Below, piece after piece: positions 1 through 9,428 of a stretch of 64,000 nucleotides of DNA; within the stretch, counting starts at the first letter, position 1; every line of letters starts with the position of its first letter. The stretch spans positions 1 to 64,000 of the forward strand of contig NZ_CAMYOM010000006.1 in assembly GCF_947260015.1 (NCBI RefSeq), given 5' to 3'. This DNA is from an uncultured Eudoraea sp. (GTDB taxonomy: Bacteria; Bacteroidota; Bacteroidia; Flavobacteriales; Flavobacteriaceae). Below the pieces are notes generated by a model, which searched no databases, was not told where the DNA came from, and was given only the letters and a program-made list of their open reading frames with translations. A program made the translations under genes and the position numbers.

Positions 1-72
1 TTACAATGCAAATTTGCAGCTATAACTTATTACTTATTTGTTTGAAAAGGATTGTAATTTGTTCCAAAAGGA

Positions 73-939
73 TTATGACTTTACCTCACTTGGCCGAAAT
101 CCATATTTTTTAATAAACGCATTGGAAAAAGAACTCAGGCTTTCATAACCAACAGACCATGCCGCCTCCTGTATGGAAACATCCTTTGAGCTTAATATCT
201 CATGCGCTTTTATAAGACGCTCATTCTGCAGGTATTTGTAAACAGGAAAACCAAAAAGCTCTTTAAAATTCTTTTTGAGCTTAAAATCGTTTAATCCAAT
301 GAGTCTTGAAAGTTCGGCAATAGATGGAGGGGTCTCCATGTTTTTTGAGAGTATTTCCCGGGCCTGATACAACTTTTCGCGCTCGGTATCTTTTAGAGAG
401 GTGTTATTATCCTTTTCCATAGTTGAAGCTTTTGCAAAGAAATGAGACAGTAATTCTGTAACCTGACTTTTCAAAAAAAGCGATTTGGTTGCCCCTTCGT
501 AGGTATTGGTGAAAATTTTATCAACCGCATTTTGCATGTTATGATCCATAAAAAAAATGGGACCCTCTACGTAATCACTGGTAGGGTTTATAAGTTCATT
601 TACGTATTCTGAATAGATTTCGCGTTCTTCATCAGGTAATTGTTTTAAATTTTTTAAACTGTACAAGATGACCACACAATGTAGTTTTTTGGTTTCCGAA
701 ATAGTGTGGATAAAATCTACATTCTTATTCGCAAAGAAGGACATGGCCAGCCCCTTTGTATTGTTATAGTTCTTTTGAAGGGCACCGTGTCTTACATTCA
801 GATCTACGTTGCCCGATCCATAGAATGCAAAGGCAATTACATCTTCATCAAAACCGCAGGTATCAATAGTCTCTTCATTAGAATCGGCATATTCCAAAAG
901 AACTAAAAAGTCGTTTATATTCAGGAAATCTCTTGTCAT
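73..939 (-). CDS. AraC family transcriptional regulator
   Basis: A 288-residue protein whose last ~95 residues form the AraC/XylS double helix-turn-helix: a first HTH around IAELSRLIGLNDFKLKKNF and a second around IQEAAWSVGYESLSSFSNAF, ending in the usual YGFRPSEV. The N-terminal ~190 residues have no domain I can name; they probably sense a ligand. The first HTH (GLNDFKLKKNFKELFG) resembles PchR-type regulators, which in Bacteroidota often control iron or siderophore genes, but no such gene is adjacent, so the target is unknown. It is a single gene at the window edge, separated by 156 bp from the esterase gene behind it. Confidence 0.9.
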   Translation of the reverse strand: MTRDFLNINDFLVLLEYADSNEETIDTCGFDEDVIAFAFYGSGNVDLNVRHGALQKNYNNTKGLAMSFFANKNVDFIHTISETKKLHCVVILYSLKNLKQLPDEEREIYSEYVNELINPTSDYVEGPIFFMDHNMQNAVDKIFTNTYEGATKSLFLKSQVTELLSHFFAKASTMEKDNNTSLKDTEREKLYQAREILSKNMETPPSIAELSRLIGLNDFKLKKNFKELFGFPVYKYLQNERLIKAHEILSSKDVSIQEAAWSVGYESLSSFSNAFIKKYGFRPSEVKS

Positions 940-1095
940 ACTAAATACTAAGATACTGAATTAGGAAATTATGGCTACCCTACCCCACGTTAGTGCTTCT
1001 AAATCAGAGGCTATTACATAAAATAACTCAAAATCCCGGAAATGCCGTTATACTGATTTCATCTGTAATAACTTCTAATAGAAAAGTGCTCCTTA

Positions 1096-2298
1096 TTATT
1101 GTTTCTGTCCTGATTCCAGATAAACCAGTTTGCCAAGCTCGGTGCAAAAGCTCTTTTGGTCCTCATTGGATTGATATAGTAAGGGATTCTTTCTTGAAAA
1201 AGCTATTGCGAATAGATTATACTGCACCCTCTCCAGCATTCTTTGAAATTCAATACCACCGTCGGCGTATTTATCATTAAGTTGGGTTATTTTTTTCTCC
1301 CACCATTGCATATCAATTTTGTCCGGCTCATTATAGTCTGTTGTAAAACGCTCATAAAAAGTGCTGGTCCATTGCTTTTCTTTTTCCAATGCTAAAGTTC
1401 TGTCCTTTAGAGCTCTTTTATAAGAACTCTCTTTTTTAATAACTTTTAAGCGTGCCGAAACGGTATCTAATGTATACAGGGAACCATAAGTGGATAAGAC
1501 ACGCTCGTAATTTTCTACAGCTTCTAAAATATGGCCATTGGCCTCGGCTTTTTCTGCTATTTCATAATTGTGTCTATAACTTCTAAATAGTTCATTGTCT
1601 GTTTTTACTTTTATGCCCTTTTTATGAGCCTCAATATCCAGCCAATCAAAGGCCCTTGCAATCTCTTCAGCAGGGGGCCAACTATGACCACCTTCGAACG
1701 TAATCAGGGTATGATCCTGGTTTATTTCTTCCTGATAGGCCTTAATACCAAGCATTTCACGATAATTCATGTCCCTGATACCGCATATGCCCACATACGA
1801 GAATTCCTGTTTTGGGAGAATTGGCGATGGTGCTTTCCACAGCCCGGCTCCACAAGCAATCACACCGGCAATATTGCCGGCGGCAAAAGCTAAAGCCCAA
1901 GCCAACCGAGATCCTCCTGAAAAACCTGCAAAATACATTTGATCTTCATTGATTTTAAAACCGGAAAATACATGGTCGAAAAGGTTGGCAGCAATATTTA
2001 AATTCCGTTCATAAGGCCCATTCTTGGAGTTATTTGAGCATACCAGAATATGGCCATAAGTCTCAGAAGCCTCTATAAACGTTTGAATACCAAGCCTTCC
2101 CCGGGCTGCGGGTTCGAAAATAAAAAGTATAGGAGACGCCTGGGAGGCTACAAAAGATGTGGGCAGGTAAAGTGCAAAAGTCTCATTGCTGGTATTGGAT
2201 ACAGGGATGGAGTCTGTTAGCTTGCCTGGTTCATAGGTTTGCTGAGCATTAAACTGGGTAACAACTCCCAGTAAGAATAGGCACAAAATGAGTCTCAT
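1096..2298 (-). CDS. Exported alpha/beta-hydrolase (esterase-like) protein
   Basis: 400 residues. The first ~18 form a signal peptide ending at FNAQ, so the protein is exported. Residues ~30-225 look like an alpha/beta-hydrolase of the PHB-depolymerase/esterase type: the nucleophile elbow is GFSGGS (about residue 127), and a later GGHSWPP could supply the catalytic histidine. The C-terminal ~170 residues are charged and helical, with a TPR-like stretch (EIAEKAEANGHILEAVENYERVL). The substrate cannot be told from sequence. It stands alone, with a 98-bp gap to the EamA transporter gene. Confidence 0.75.
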   Translation of the reverse strand: MRLILCLFLLGVVTQFNAQQTYEPGKLTDSIPVSNTSNETFALYLPTSFVASQASPILFIFEPAARGRLGIQTFIEASETYGHILVCSNNSKNGPYERNLNIAANLFDHVFSGFKINEDQMYFAGFSGGSRLAWALAFAAGNIAGVIACGAGLWKAPSPILPKQEFSYVGICGIRDMNYREMLGIKAYQEEINQDHTLITFEGGHSWPPAEEIARAFDWLDIEAHKKGIKVKTDNELFRSYRHNYEIAEKAEANGHILEAVENYERVLSTYGSLYTLDTVSARLKVIKKESSYKRALKDRTLALEKEKQWTSTFYERFTTDYNEPDKIDMQWWEKKITQLNDKYADGGIEFQRMLERVQYNLFAIAFSRKNPLLYQSNEDQKSFCTELGKLVYLESGQKQ

Positions 2299-2396
2299 TA
2301 TTCAAATAGGAATTATGATCTATAGTTACTAATTAGTTATTTAGACAATTTAAAAAATGTTTTTGACATTCCTATCCATTAAATCTCCTATATAAG

Positions 2397-3314
2397 CTAC
2401 TTTTTAAACCTTGATAAAAGGGCTATTTTCTTTTTGGTATTAATAAAATATACCCCGGTAAGCAAGATGCTGGCAGCTAGTATGGATTGCAGGGTAATGG
2501 GTTCATTTAAAAAGTAACTCCCCAGGAACATGGCCACTATTGGGTTTACATAGGTATTGGTAGCCACCTTTTCCGGGGAAACATTTTTTAAGAGATAATT
2601 AAAAGAGGTAAAGGCCACAATACTGCCAAAAATGATTAATAAAAGCATGGACCAGTTGGTTTCTGCACTCCAGGTATTTGGAAGGCTCCAGGTTTCCCCA
2701 AAAGCCAGGCTCATAAGGCCCAGCATTAGCCCCCCGGTAAACATCTGGTAGCCGGTATTCACAAAAAAGTTCTTTGGGAAATCGGCACCGGCCACAAAAA
2801 GGCTGCCATAGGCCCAGGCCAGCATAGCAGAAAAGATCATACCTATTCCCAACAAAGCGTTTTCCTGCTCCAGGACGGCTTTTTGGTTAATAAGCAAATA
2901 CATTCCTATGATGCCAAGAAATATTCCGATTAAGGAAGTGGATTGTATTTTCTTCCCCTGCAGGAGCCACATCATTAAAAGAACTATAAGGGGTTGGGCA
3001 GATATCTCCAATGCCGCAAAATTGCTATCTACATATTTCAGGGCCCACACCACTACCCCATTACCAAAACTAAGGAAAAGGAAACCGGCCAGGATAGTAT
3101 TCCCAAGCTGTTTTCTTGTAATCCGCAGGCTTTTTCCCAAAAGGGCAGCGATGCCAAAAACAAGAAGTCCGGCTGTCGTAAAACGAACCCCGGCCAGCAT
3201 AAACGGAGGTAATTCTGCCACAGCTATTTTGTTAAGTAGATAGGTAGAACCCCAAATCACATAAATAGCGAAAAAAGCGCTTATAATTAAGGGGACATTC
3301 CGTTTGGACTCCAT
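2397..3314 (-). CDS. EamA-family (DMT) transporter
   Basis: An integral membrane protein of about 305 residues with about ten hydrophobic segments in two repeated EamA halves, as in drug/metabolite exporters (RhaT/YdcZ superfamily). The motif WGSTYLLNKIAV near the N-terminus and FTSFNYLLKNVSPEKVATNTYVNPIVA in the second half are typical (the latter spans roughly residues 240-266). The reading frame extends 7 codons further upstream to a TTG. The ATG at 3314 (MESKRN) is preferred because it places the first helix right after a short charged tail. Family members export amino acids or metabolites; this substrate is unknown. Confidence 0.88.
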   Translation of the reverse strand: MESKRNVPLIISAFFAIYVIWGSTYLLNKIAVAELPPFMLAGVRFTTAGLLVFGIAALLGKSLRITRKQLGNTILAGFLFLSFGNGVVVWALKYVDSNFAALEISAQPLIVLLMMWLLQGKKIQSTSLIGIFLGIIGMYLLINQKAVLEQENALLGIGMIFSAMLAWAYGSLFVAGADFPKNFFVNTGYQMFTGGLMLGLMSLAFGETWSLPNTWSAETNWSMLLLIIFGSIVAFTSFNYLLKNVSPEKVATNTYVNPIVAMFLGSYFLNEPITLQSILAASILLTGVYFINTKKKIALLSRFKK

Positions 3315-3420
3315 ATGCTTTGCAATAGAAAGCAATATTAGCTTTTTGAGACTATATCATAAAGGATTTTATTTAAATAGTTAGATCATCAGACAAAAAA
3401 GATATCGCTGATTTGAACTA

Positions 3421-3786
3421 TTAATTTCTTTTTTTCCTGCTTGCTTTGGCAAGAGGGTTAAATGCCAATGTAAGTTTTATCCAGTACTCCAAATCCTCAT
3501 CCAGGTCCCAGCCATCCGGAGTTACATAAATATAACCCTTCATTGGCCTCCCCGTAAAGTCCATGGGCAGGCATTCTGCTTTCTCAATTTCTTTTGTATA
3601 AGCCTCCTCTCCTATTCTGGCCATCAGGAGACTGTCGCCATATTTTTTATCGATATGGATGCCACAAAGCATTTTATCATCTACAGAGAATAATAGCCCG
3701 CCCATCATTTTTTTTGTGTTAAAGTCAACACCAATACTTTTCAGTATCTTTCTTATTCTATCTGCTAAATATTCATCGTATGCCAT
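3421..3786 (-). CDS. TfoX/Sxy N-terminal-domain protein
   Basis: 121 residues consisting almost entirely of a TfoX_N domain: KKMMGGLLFSVDDKMLCGI near residue 25 and a later MKGYIYVTPDGWD. The TfoX_C domain found in the competence regulator Sxy is missing. Stand-alone TfoX_N proteins are common in Bacteroidota and have no agreed role, so a competence function should not be assumed. The C-terminus is lysine/arginine-rich (ASRKKRN). It lies 49 bp upstream of the next minus-strand gene's end and may be transcribed with it. Confidence 0.85.
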   Translation of the reverse strand: MAYDEYLADRIRKILKSIGVDFNTKKMMGGLLFSVDDKMLCGIHIDKKYGDSLLMARIGEEAYTKEIEKAECLPMDFTGRPMKGYIYVTPDGWDLDEDLEYWIKLTLAFNPLAKASRKKRN

Positions 3787-3835
3787 ACTGATCTCATTTT
3801 TTGCCTCACTAATTTACTGAATAAATAGTAAAGGA

Positions 3836-4876
3836 TTAGTGTATGTCATCCCACCATCTATGCCTTATGTCTTCGTGATACGAATGCATGGCTCCCAGGA
3901 AAGGATGATTGTATAATATATTTTGTTTAATGGCTTCCTGCACAAACCGATCAACCGGATCTTTCCAGGAATGTTGCGCCAGTGAAAAACCACCCCAATG
4001 AACCGGCATAATTTTGGTGACCCTGGCATCAAGAGCCGCCTTTACACTTTCTTCAGGAAACATATGTATCTGGCGCCAGTTTTCATTGTACTGTCCGCAT
4101 TCCATAAAACCGAAATCAAAAGGCCCTAATTCTTCTCCGATATCTTTAAAATGAGAACCATAACCGCTGTCTCCGCTAAACCAGATATTTTCTGTGTTAG
4201 TCTTAAAGGCCCAGCCACCCCAAAGTGATTTGGCCCGGTCTGTAAGTCCCCTCCCTGAAAAATGCCGCGTTGGGGTAAAGGTTATATCTATGGTATTAAA
4301 ACTTTGGTTGCCCCACCAGTCAAATTCTGTGATATCCTTTTTAGGAATGCCCCATTCTATTAAATGACGGGCAACTCCCAGCGCCACAAAATAGTGTTTC
4401 ACTTTGGGTTTTAATTTTTGAATACTCGCAAAATCTAAATGGTCGTAATGATCATGAGAAAGCAAAAGAAGGTCAATTTCAGGGAAATCATCAATCAAAT
4501 TCAGGGTGTTATTACTAAAGCGTTTTACAGGAAAGGGGGCAATTGGAGCTGCATTGGGACCTAACATGGGATCTATGAATAAAGTGAGGCCATCCATTCT
4601 TAGAAATACCGCCGAATGCCCATACCAAATATACTTAGCCTGATCTGATGGTTTTAAAAAAGCATCTTTATCAAATGCGGTGATGGGTATTTTACTCAGG
4701 GGTGCCCTCCCCTCCTTTTCACAAAACTGTTTATAGAGTAATTTAGGTAATGTCTGAAAATTTATGTCCATTTTGGTTACTTCCAAATTGTCAAATTTTG
4801 TTCCGTCCCAGTGTTTAGACGAAGCATAGTTTTGTAGATCTACTTTGGAGGCTCTCGCACCAAATTGTTTTCTCAT
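3836..4876 (-). CDS. Metallo-beta-lactamase-fold hydrolase (UlaG/NAPE-PLD-like)
   Basis: 346 residues. The zinc signature is intact: LSHDHYDHLD gives H141, H143, D145 and H146, followed by GDSGYG and a late MPVHWGGF. Closest in character to the UlaG/NAPE-PLD-like branch, including WYGHSAVFLRMDGLTLFIDPM before the core. Such enzymes hydrolyse phosphoester or lactone bonds; the natural substrate is unknown. There is no signal peptide, so it is cytoplasmic. It is divergent from the TetR efflux operon, and the 144-bp space between them holds the TetR palindrome, so co-regulation is possible. Confidence 0.85.
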   Translation of the reverse strand: MRKQFGARASKVDLQNYASSKHWDGTKFDNLEVTKMDINFQTLPKLLYKQFCEKEGRAPLSKIPITAFDKDAFLKPSDQAKYIWYGHSAVFLRMDGLTLFIDPMLGPNAAPIAPFPVKRFSNNTLNLIDDFPEIDLLLLSHDHYDHLDFASIQKLKPKVKHYFVALGVARHLIEWGIPKKDITEFDWWGNQSFNTIDITFTPTRHFSGRGLTDRAKSLWGGWAFKTNTENIWFSGDSGYGSHFKDIGEELGPFDFGFMECGQYNENWRQIHMFPEESVKAALDARVTKIMPVHWGGFSLAQHSWKDPVDRFVQEAIKQNILYNHPFLGAMHSYHEDIRHRWWDDIH

Positions 4877-4982
4877 GCTTAAATTATTTGGGGAATATTA
4901 TGAAGTTGCAGTTTGCGTTACAGAATGTGAAATTATAAAAACAAAATTTAATGTAATTAGATAGCAATGTTGATCTTTTTTA

Positions 4983-4990
4983 TATATTTG
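4983..4990 (+). promoter_or_regulatory. Promoter -7 element of the efflux operon
   Basis: TATATTTG matches the Bacteroidota -7 consensus TAnnTTTG exactly, 30 bp before the TetR start codon and directly against the palindromic operator. No clear -33 box is visible. Confidence 0.6.
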
Positions 4991-5006
4991 TTAACCATAT
5001 GGTTAA
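4991..5006. promoter_or_regulatory. Perfect palindrome, likely TetR operator
   Basis: TTAACCATATGGTTAA is a perfect 16-bp inverted repeat touching the -7 element and ending 14 bp before the TetR ATG. A repressor bound here would cover the transcription start, which is the usual autoregulation arrangement of TetR proteins. Binding is inferred from position and symmetry. Confidence 0.7.
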
Positions 5007-5020
5007 ACTAAATAGTTAAG

Positions 5021-5632
5021 ATGGCGCAGAAGAAAGATACAAACACGGAGCATATCATATTAAAAGCCGCCAAAAGGGTGTTTCAAAATAAAGGTATGGA
5101 TGGTGCACGTATGCAGGAAATAGCAGATGAAGCAAAGATCAATAAGGCCATGCTCCACTATTACTACCGAAGTAAACAACTGCTTTTTGAAGCAGTATTT
5201 AATAATGCTTTCATGCTCCTGGCTCCGCAATTAAACGCCATATTAAATGATGAATCATCTGTTGAGGAGAAAATTAGAAACTTTACGACAAATTATATTT
5301 CATTTATAAGTAAACACCCTTATCTGCCTACTTTTATAATCCAGGAACTCAATAGGAATCCCGATTTTGTTTTAAAAATGAAAGACAAAAAAGGATTTCC
5401 CAATATTGAAAAATTTAAAAAAGAGATTAATGTTGAAATCCAAAAAGGAATCCTCAAACCTATAAAGGGAGAACAGCTATTCATAAATATTATGGCTTTA
5501 AATATATTCCCGTTTGTGGCGGCACCTTTAATAAAGGCCTTTGTAAATATAGATGACAAAGGGTATAAACAACTTGTAGAAGACAGAAAAACAGAAGTCG
5601 CAGACTTCATTATTAATTCCATAAAAGCTTAG
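5021..5632 (+). CDS. TetR/AcrR family regulator of the efflux operon
   Basis: 203 residues. The N-terminal TetR HTH is clear: ILKAAKRVFQNKGMDGARMQEIADEAKINKAMLHYYYRSKQLLFEAVF across residues ~13-60. The remainder is a helical ligand-binding/dimer domain. It is the first gene of a seven-gene operon: the TolC gene starts 3 bp after its stop. It most likely represses its own operon through the palindrome at 4991-5006 and is relieved by a compound the pump exports. The inducer is not predictable. Confidence 0.93.
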   Translation: MAQKKDTNTEHIILKAAKRVFQNKGMDGARMQEIADEAKINKAMLHYYYRSKQLLFEAVFNNAFMLLAPQLNAILNDESSVEEKIRNFTTNYISFISKHPYLPTFIIQELNRNPDFVLKMKDKKGFPNIEKFKKEINVEIQKGILKPIKGEQLFINIMALNIFPFVAAPLIKAFVNIDDKGYKQLVEDRKTEVADFIINSIKA

Positions 5633-5635
5633 CAA

Positions 5636-6889
5636 ATGAAACAATTAAGTAACTATCTGCTTGTGCTGATGTCTTTGGGTGCTTTTGCACAGGAACAACT
5701 AACATTAAATGATTGTTATGATTTGGTAGACATCAATTATCCTTTGGTACAACAAACTGACCTATTGGAAAAGCAAAATACAATAGAAATAGAGGTCATT
5801 GAAACAGAAAGACTTCCACAATTAAATTTGGCCGCACAGGCAACCTACCAGTCGGAAGTTATCGAAATCCCCCTGCCGGACACAGGGATAGTACCACCTA
5901 ATAAAGACCAATACAAGGCTACACTTACAGTAAACCAGTTGATTTATGGAGGTGGATTGATTAATTCGTCAATTGATGCACAAACTGCAAGCCTAAAGAC
6001 AAAACAAAAGCAGGTGGAGGTTAATTTATATCAATTAAAAAAACGGCTTAACCAACTGTATTTTTCGATTTTATTACAACAGGAAAACAGGGCGCTGTTA
6101 GAGGCAAAAAGGGAACAACTAATAGCGAAGCTAAAAGAAGTGCAATCAGGTATTAGGAATGGTACACTGCTACCCTCATCCGATAAAGTTCTGGAAGCAG
6201 AGCTATTAAAAATTAATCAGGGTTTTATTGAACTGGATTTGAACAGGGCTAGTTTGCTTCAAACCTTAGGATCCCTTATTGGCAGAGAGATCTCCTCTTC
6301 TACCCTCTTGCAGAACCCTGAGATCACAACAGATTTGAGCATGGAATTATACAGACCCGAACTGGAATTATTTCAACTTAAAAAAGAACAAATAGAAACA
6401 TCAGATCAATTACTGTCCAGACAAAACCTGCCCAAAGTGTATGGTTTTGCCGATGGCGGTTACGGGAATCCGGGATTAAATCCTTTAGATAATTCCTTTC
6501 AGGCGTTTTATGTTGTTGGTCTGAAAGTTAACTGGAATGTATTTGATTGGAATGCCACAAAAAAGCAACGTGAGTCCTTGTCCATAAACAAAGACATCAT
6601 AGATACCGAATCCAATGTATTTAATCTCAACACCAGCATTGAGCTACAGCAACAACAATCTGAAATTGAAAAAATTTCGGGTTTTATTATTTCAGATATC
6701 GAAATAATTAAGTTGCGAAAAGAGGTACTTAATGCGGCAGATTCTCAATTGAGAAACGGAGTGATTACTTCTTCGGCCTATATCACGGAACTAACCAATT
6801 TATACACAGATGAAAACACATTAATCATGCACAAAATTCAATTAGAACTTGCAAAGGCAAACTATAATATAATTCAGGGACAAAAATGA
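5636..6889 (+). CDS. TolC family outer-membrane efflux channel
   Basis: 417 residues with a signal peptide (MKQLSNYLLVLMSLGAFAQ) followed by two copies of the long coiled-coil/beta outer-membrane-factor repeat; the halves start near LTLNDCYDLVDINYPLVQQ and MELYRPELELFQLKKEQIE. It would form the trimeric outer-membrane exit duct for the ABC pump encoded downstream. The stop overlaps the start of the adaptor gene by 4 bp (ATGA), showing translational coupling. Length is typical for Bacteroidota OEPs. Confidence 0.92.
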   Translation: MKQLSNYLLVLMSLGAFAQEQLTLNDCYDLVDINYPLVQQTDLLEKQNTIEIEVIETERLPQLNLAAQATYQSEVIEIPLPDTGIVPPNKDQYKATLTVNQLIYGGGLINSSIDAQTASLKTKQKQVEVNLYQLKKRLNQLYFSILLQQENRALLEAKREQLIAKLKEVQSGIRNGTLLPSSDKVLEAELLKINQGFIELDLNRASLLQTLGSLIGREISSSTLLQNPEITTDLSMELYRPELELFQLKKEQIETSDQLLSRQNLPKVYGFADGGYGNPGLNPLDNSFQAFYVVGLKVNWNVFDWNATKKQRESLSINKDIIDTESNVFNLNTSIELQQQQSEIEKISGFIISDIEIIKLRKEVLNAADSQLRNGVITSSAYITELTNLYTDENTLIMHKIQLELAKANYNIIQGQK

Positions 6890-7785
6890 AACATAAAACA
6901 ACGTATATACTGGGAATAGCATTTGTACTGAGTATGTCATCATGCGGCGGTGACAATGGCAAGGCAGATGGATACGGAAATTTCGAAGCCACAGAAATAA
7001 CTATTTCTGCAGAGAACAACGGCAAGCTCATGCAGTTCAATGTAAAAGAAGGTGACCTTCTTGATAAAGGGACTTTTTTGGGTTATATAGATACCATTCC
7101 ACTGTCCCTGAAACGAGAACAATTGCTATCCTCAAAAGCTGTAGTCTCTTCCCAGTCTAAAAGTGTATTGTCCCAGATTTCCGTATTAAATGCAAAACTT
7201 AAAACCGCAAATGCGAACAAATTACGGGCAGAAAATCTCATTGCAGACAATGCAGGAACGCAAAAGCAATTAGATGATATTAATGGTGAAATAGATGTGA
7301 TAAAACAACAAATTTTAAGTGTTGAAATCCAGAATGCACCCGTGGTTAATGAACTAAAAAGCATTGATGTGCAATTAAGGCAAATTGATGATCAGATTGA
7401 AAAAAGCAAAATAATTAACCCGGTTAATGGAACCATTTTAACTAAATATGCGGAGCCTTATGAGATTACGGCTTTTGGTAAACCGCTTTACAAAATTGCA
7501 GATTTGAGTACCATGAAATTACGGGTCTATATTAGTGAGACCCAATTGGCCGGGATCAAAATAGGACAGGAAGTTACGGTTAAAATTGATGATGCAGATG
7601 CTATGCAATCTCATATTGGGAAAATTAGCTGGGTAGCTTCGGAAGCAGAGTTTACTCCAAAAATCATTCAAACCAAAGAGGAACGCGTGGCCCTGGTCTA
7701 TGCGGTAAAGGTGGATGTGCCTAACGATGGTAGCTTAAAAATCGGAATGCCTGCGGAATTATGGATCAATACTAAAAGCAACTAA
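6886..7785 (+). CDS. HlyD-family periplasmic adaptor lipoprotein
   Basis: 299 residues. A lipoprotein signal ends at SSCGG, so the adaptor is probably anchored by a lipid at Cys20. Then come a biotinyl-lipoyl half (NGKLMQFNVKEGDLLDKGTFLGYIDT), a coiled-coil hairpin (residues ~70-170), the second lipoyl half (IINPVNGTILTKYAEPYE) and a beta-barrel domain (LRVYISETQLAGIKIGQEVTVKIDD). Its role is to bridge the inner-membrane ABC complex and TolC, like YbhG of the YbhGFSR pump. It overlaps its neighbours by 4 bp and 1 bp. Confidence 0.92.
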   Translation: MKHKTTYILGIAFVLSMSSCGGDNGKADGYGNFEATEITISAENNGKLMQFNVKEGDLLDKGTFLGYIDTIPLSLKREQLLSSKAVVSSQSKSVLSQISVLNAKLKTANANKLRAENLIADNAGTQKQLDDINGEIDVIKQQILSVEIQNAPVVNELKSIDVQLRQIDDQIEKSKIINPVNGTILTKYAEPYEITAFGKPLYKIADLSTMKLRVYISETQLAGIKIGQEVTVKIDDADAMQSHIGKISWVASEAEFTPKIIQTKEERVALVYAVKVDVPNDGSLKIGMPAELWINTKSN

Positions 7786-8687
7786 TGAGTATTGTTGTTG
7801 ATGGCATATCAAAATCCTACAAAAGTCTAAAAGCTTTAAACAACATCTCATTTGATGTAAAAGAAGGTGAGCTCTTTGGTTTAATTGGTCCGGATGGAGC
7901 CGGCAAAACTACTTTGTTCAGAGTATTGGTTACACTTTTATTTGCCGATGAAGGCAAAGCCACTGTTGCCGGTTTTGACCTTGTAAAGGATTATAAAATC
8001 ATAAGAGAGAGTGTGGGTTATATGCCCGGGAAATTCTCTTTATATCAAGATTTAACGGTGGAAGAGAATCTGAAGTTCTTCGCCACAATTTTTGGGACGA
8101 CCATAGAGGAAAACTACGAGTTAATCGAGGATATTTATGTGCAGATTGAACCCTTTAAGAACCGAAGAGCTGGTAAACTTTCCGGGGGAATGAAACAAAA
8201 ATTGGCTTTGTGTTGTGCACTCATTCATAAACCAACAGTACTTTTTTTAGATGAGCCAACCACTGGAGTAGATCCTGTGTCCAGAAAGGAATTCTGGGAT
8301 ATGATTAAACGCTTACAACTAAAAGGGATAACTATTTTAGTGTCTACACCATATATGGATGAGGCGGCCTTATGTGATCGGATTGCTTTGATTCAGGATG
8401 GAATTATACTGCAAATAGATTCACCCGAAGCCATTTTAAAACAATATCCAAAATTAATTTATAATGTGCGCGCGGATAATATGTATCAATTAATTCAAAG
8501 TTTAAAGTTATACGAACATAGCCATAGCGTTTATCCATTTGGCGAATTTGTGCATTATACAGATAAAAGAACCTACTTTAATCCAAACGATTTGAAGCTT
8601 TATTTAGCTGAAAAATTGTTGACCAATATCACAGTAGAAATCACAGAACCCACCATAGAAGATGCTTTTATGGAATTAGCCAAATAA
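7785..8687 (+). CDS. ABC transporter ATPase 1 (YbhF N-half type)
   Basis: 300 residues. Walker A is GPDGAGKTT (residues 35-43), the signature LSGGMKQKL is canonical, and Walker B reads TVLFLDEPT. The H-loop is unusual: STPYMDEA has proline where the switch histidine normally sits. An extra C-terminal ~80-residue region follows the ATPase core. In E. coli YbhF, the two ATPase halves are one protein; here the equivalents are separate genes. With ATPase 2 this subunit probably forms a heterodimer with one degenerate site. It overlaps the flanking genes by 1 bp each. Confidence 0.93.
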   Translation: MSIVVDGISKSYKSLKALNNISFDVKEGELFGLIGPDGAGKTTLFRVLVTLLFADEGKATVAGFDLVKDYKIIRESVGYMPGKFSLYQDLTVEENLKFFATIFGTTIEENYELIEDIYVQIEPFKNRRAGKLSGGMKQKLALCCALIHKPTVLFLDEPTTGVDPVSRKEFWDMIKRLQLKGITILVSTPYMDEAALCDRIALIQDGIILQIDSPEAILKQYPKLIYNVRADNMYQLIQSLKLYEHSHSVYPFGEFVHYTDKRTYFNPNDLKLYLAEKLLTNITVEITEPTIEDAFMELAK

Positions 8688-9415
8688 TGGAAGATAATAA
8701 GGTTATAGAAGTTAAAGGTTTGACCAAAATGTTTGGAGATTTTACAGCTGTAAGTGCCATTACTTTTGATGTAAAAAAAGGTGAAATATTCGGTTTTCTT
8801 GGGGCCAATGGTGCGGGCAAAACCACTGCTATGAAGATGTTGATTGGAATTTCCAAACCAACAGCAGGTGAGGCAAAAGTTGCAGGGTTTGATGTGGCGT
8901 CAGAAGCAGAAGACATTAAGAAGAACATTGGCTATATGAGTCAGAAGTTTGCCTTGTACGACGATTTAACGGTTAAAGAAAACATTACGTTTTTTGGGGG
9001 TATTTATGGTCTTACGAGAGCAAGAATCAAAGAAAAGACCAATGGACTTATTGAAGAATTAGGATTACAGCATCATACCGATAAATTAGTGGGTTCACTA
9101 CCACTGGGTTGGAAACAAAAAATAGCCTTTTCTGTATCTCTGTTACACGAACCAAAGATCGTATTCCTAGACGAGCCAACAGGTGGAGTAGATCCCATTA
9201 CCAGAAGGCAGTTCTGGGAAATGATCTACAAATCAGCAAACAAAGGAACGACCATTTTTGTGACAACACATTATATGGACGAAGCTGAGTATTGCGATAG
9301 GGTTTCAATTATGGTAAATGGTAAAATTGAAGCTTTAGACACACCAAAAAGGCTTAAAGAACAGTTTAATGCCGAAACAATGAATGATGTGTTTTTAAAA
9401 TTAGCAAGAGGATAA
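8687..9415 (+). CDS. ABC transporter ATPase 2 (YbhF C-half type)
   Basis: 242 residues. Walker A is GANGAGKTT, Walker B IVFLDEPTGG, and the H-loop histidine is present (TTHYMDEAEYCDR). The signature motif is degenerate: LPLGWKQK in place of LSGGQ. This is the mirror image of ATPase 1, so the two make one good composite site (its Walker motifs and histidine with the partner signature). It is followed 13 bp later by the first permease gene. Confidence 0.93.
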   Translation: MEDNKVIEVKGLTKMFGDFTAVSAITFDVKKGEIFGFLGANGAGKTTAMKMLIGISKPTAGEAKVAGFDVASEAEDIKKNIGYMSQKFALYDDLTVKENITFFGGIYGLTRARIKEKTNGLIEELGLQHHTDKLVGSLPLGWKQKIAFSVSLLHEPKIVFLDEPTGGVDPITRRQFWEMIYKSANKGTTIFVTTHYMDEAEYCDRVSIMVNGKIEALDTPKRLKEQFNAETMNDVFLKLARG

Positions 9416-9428
9416 GAACGGCAATGAT

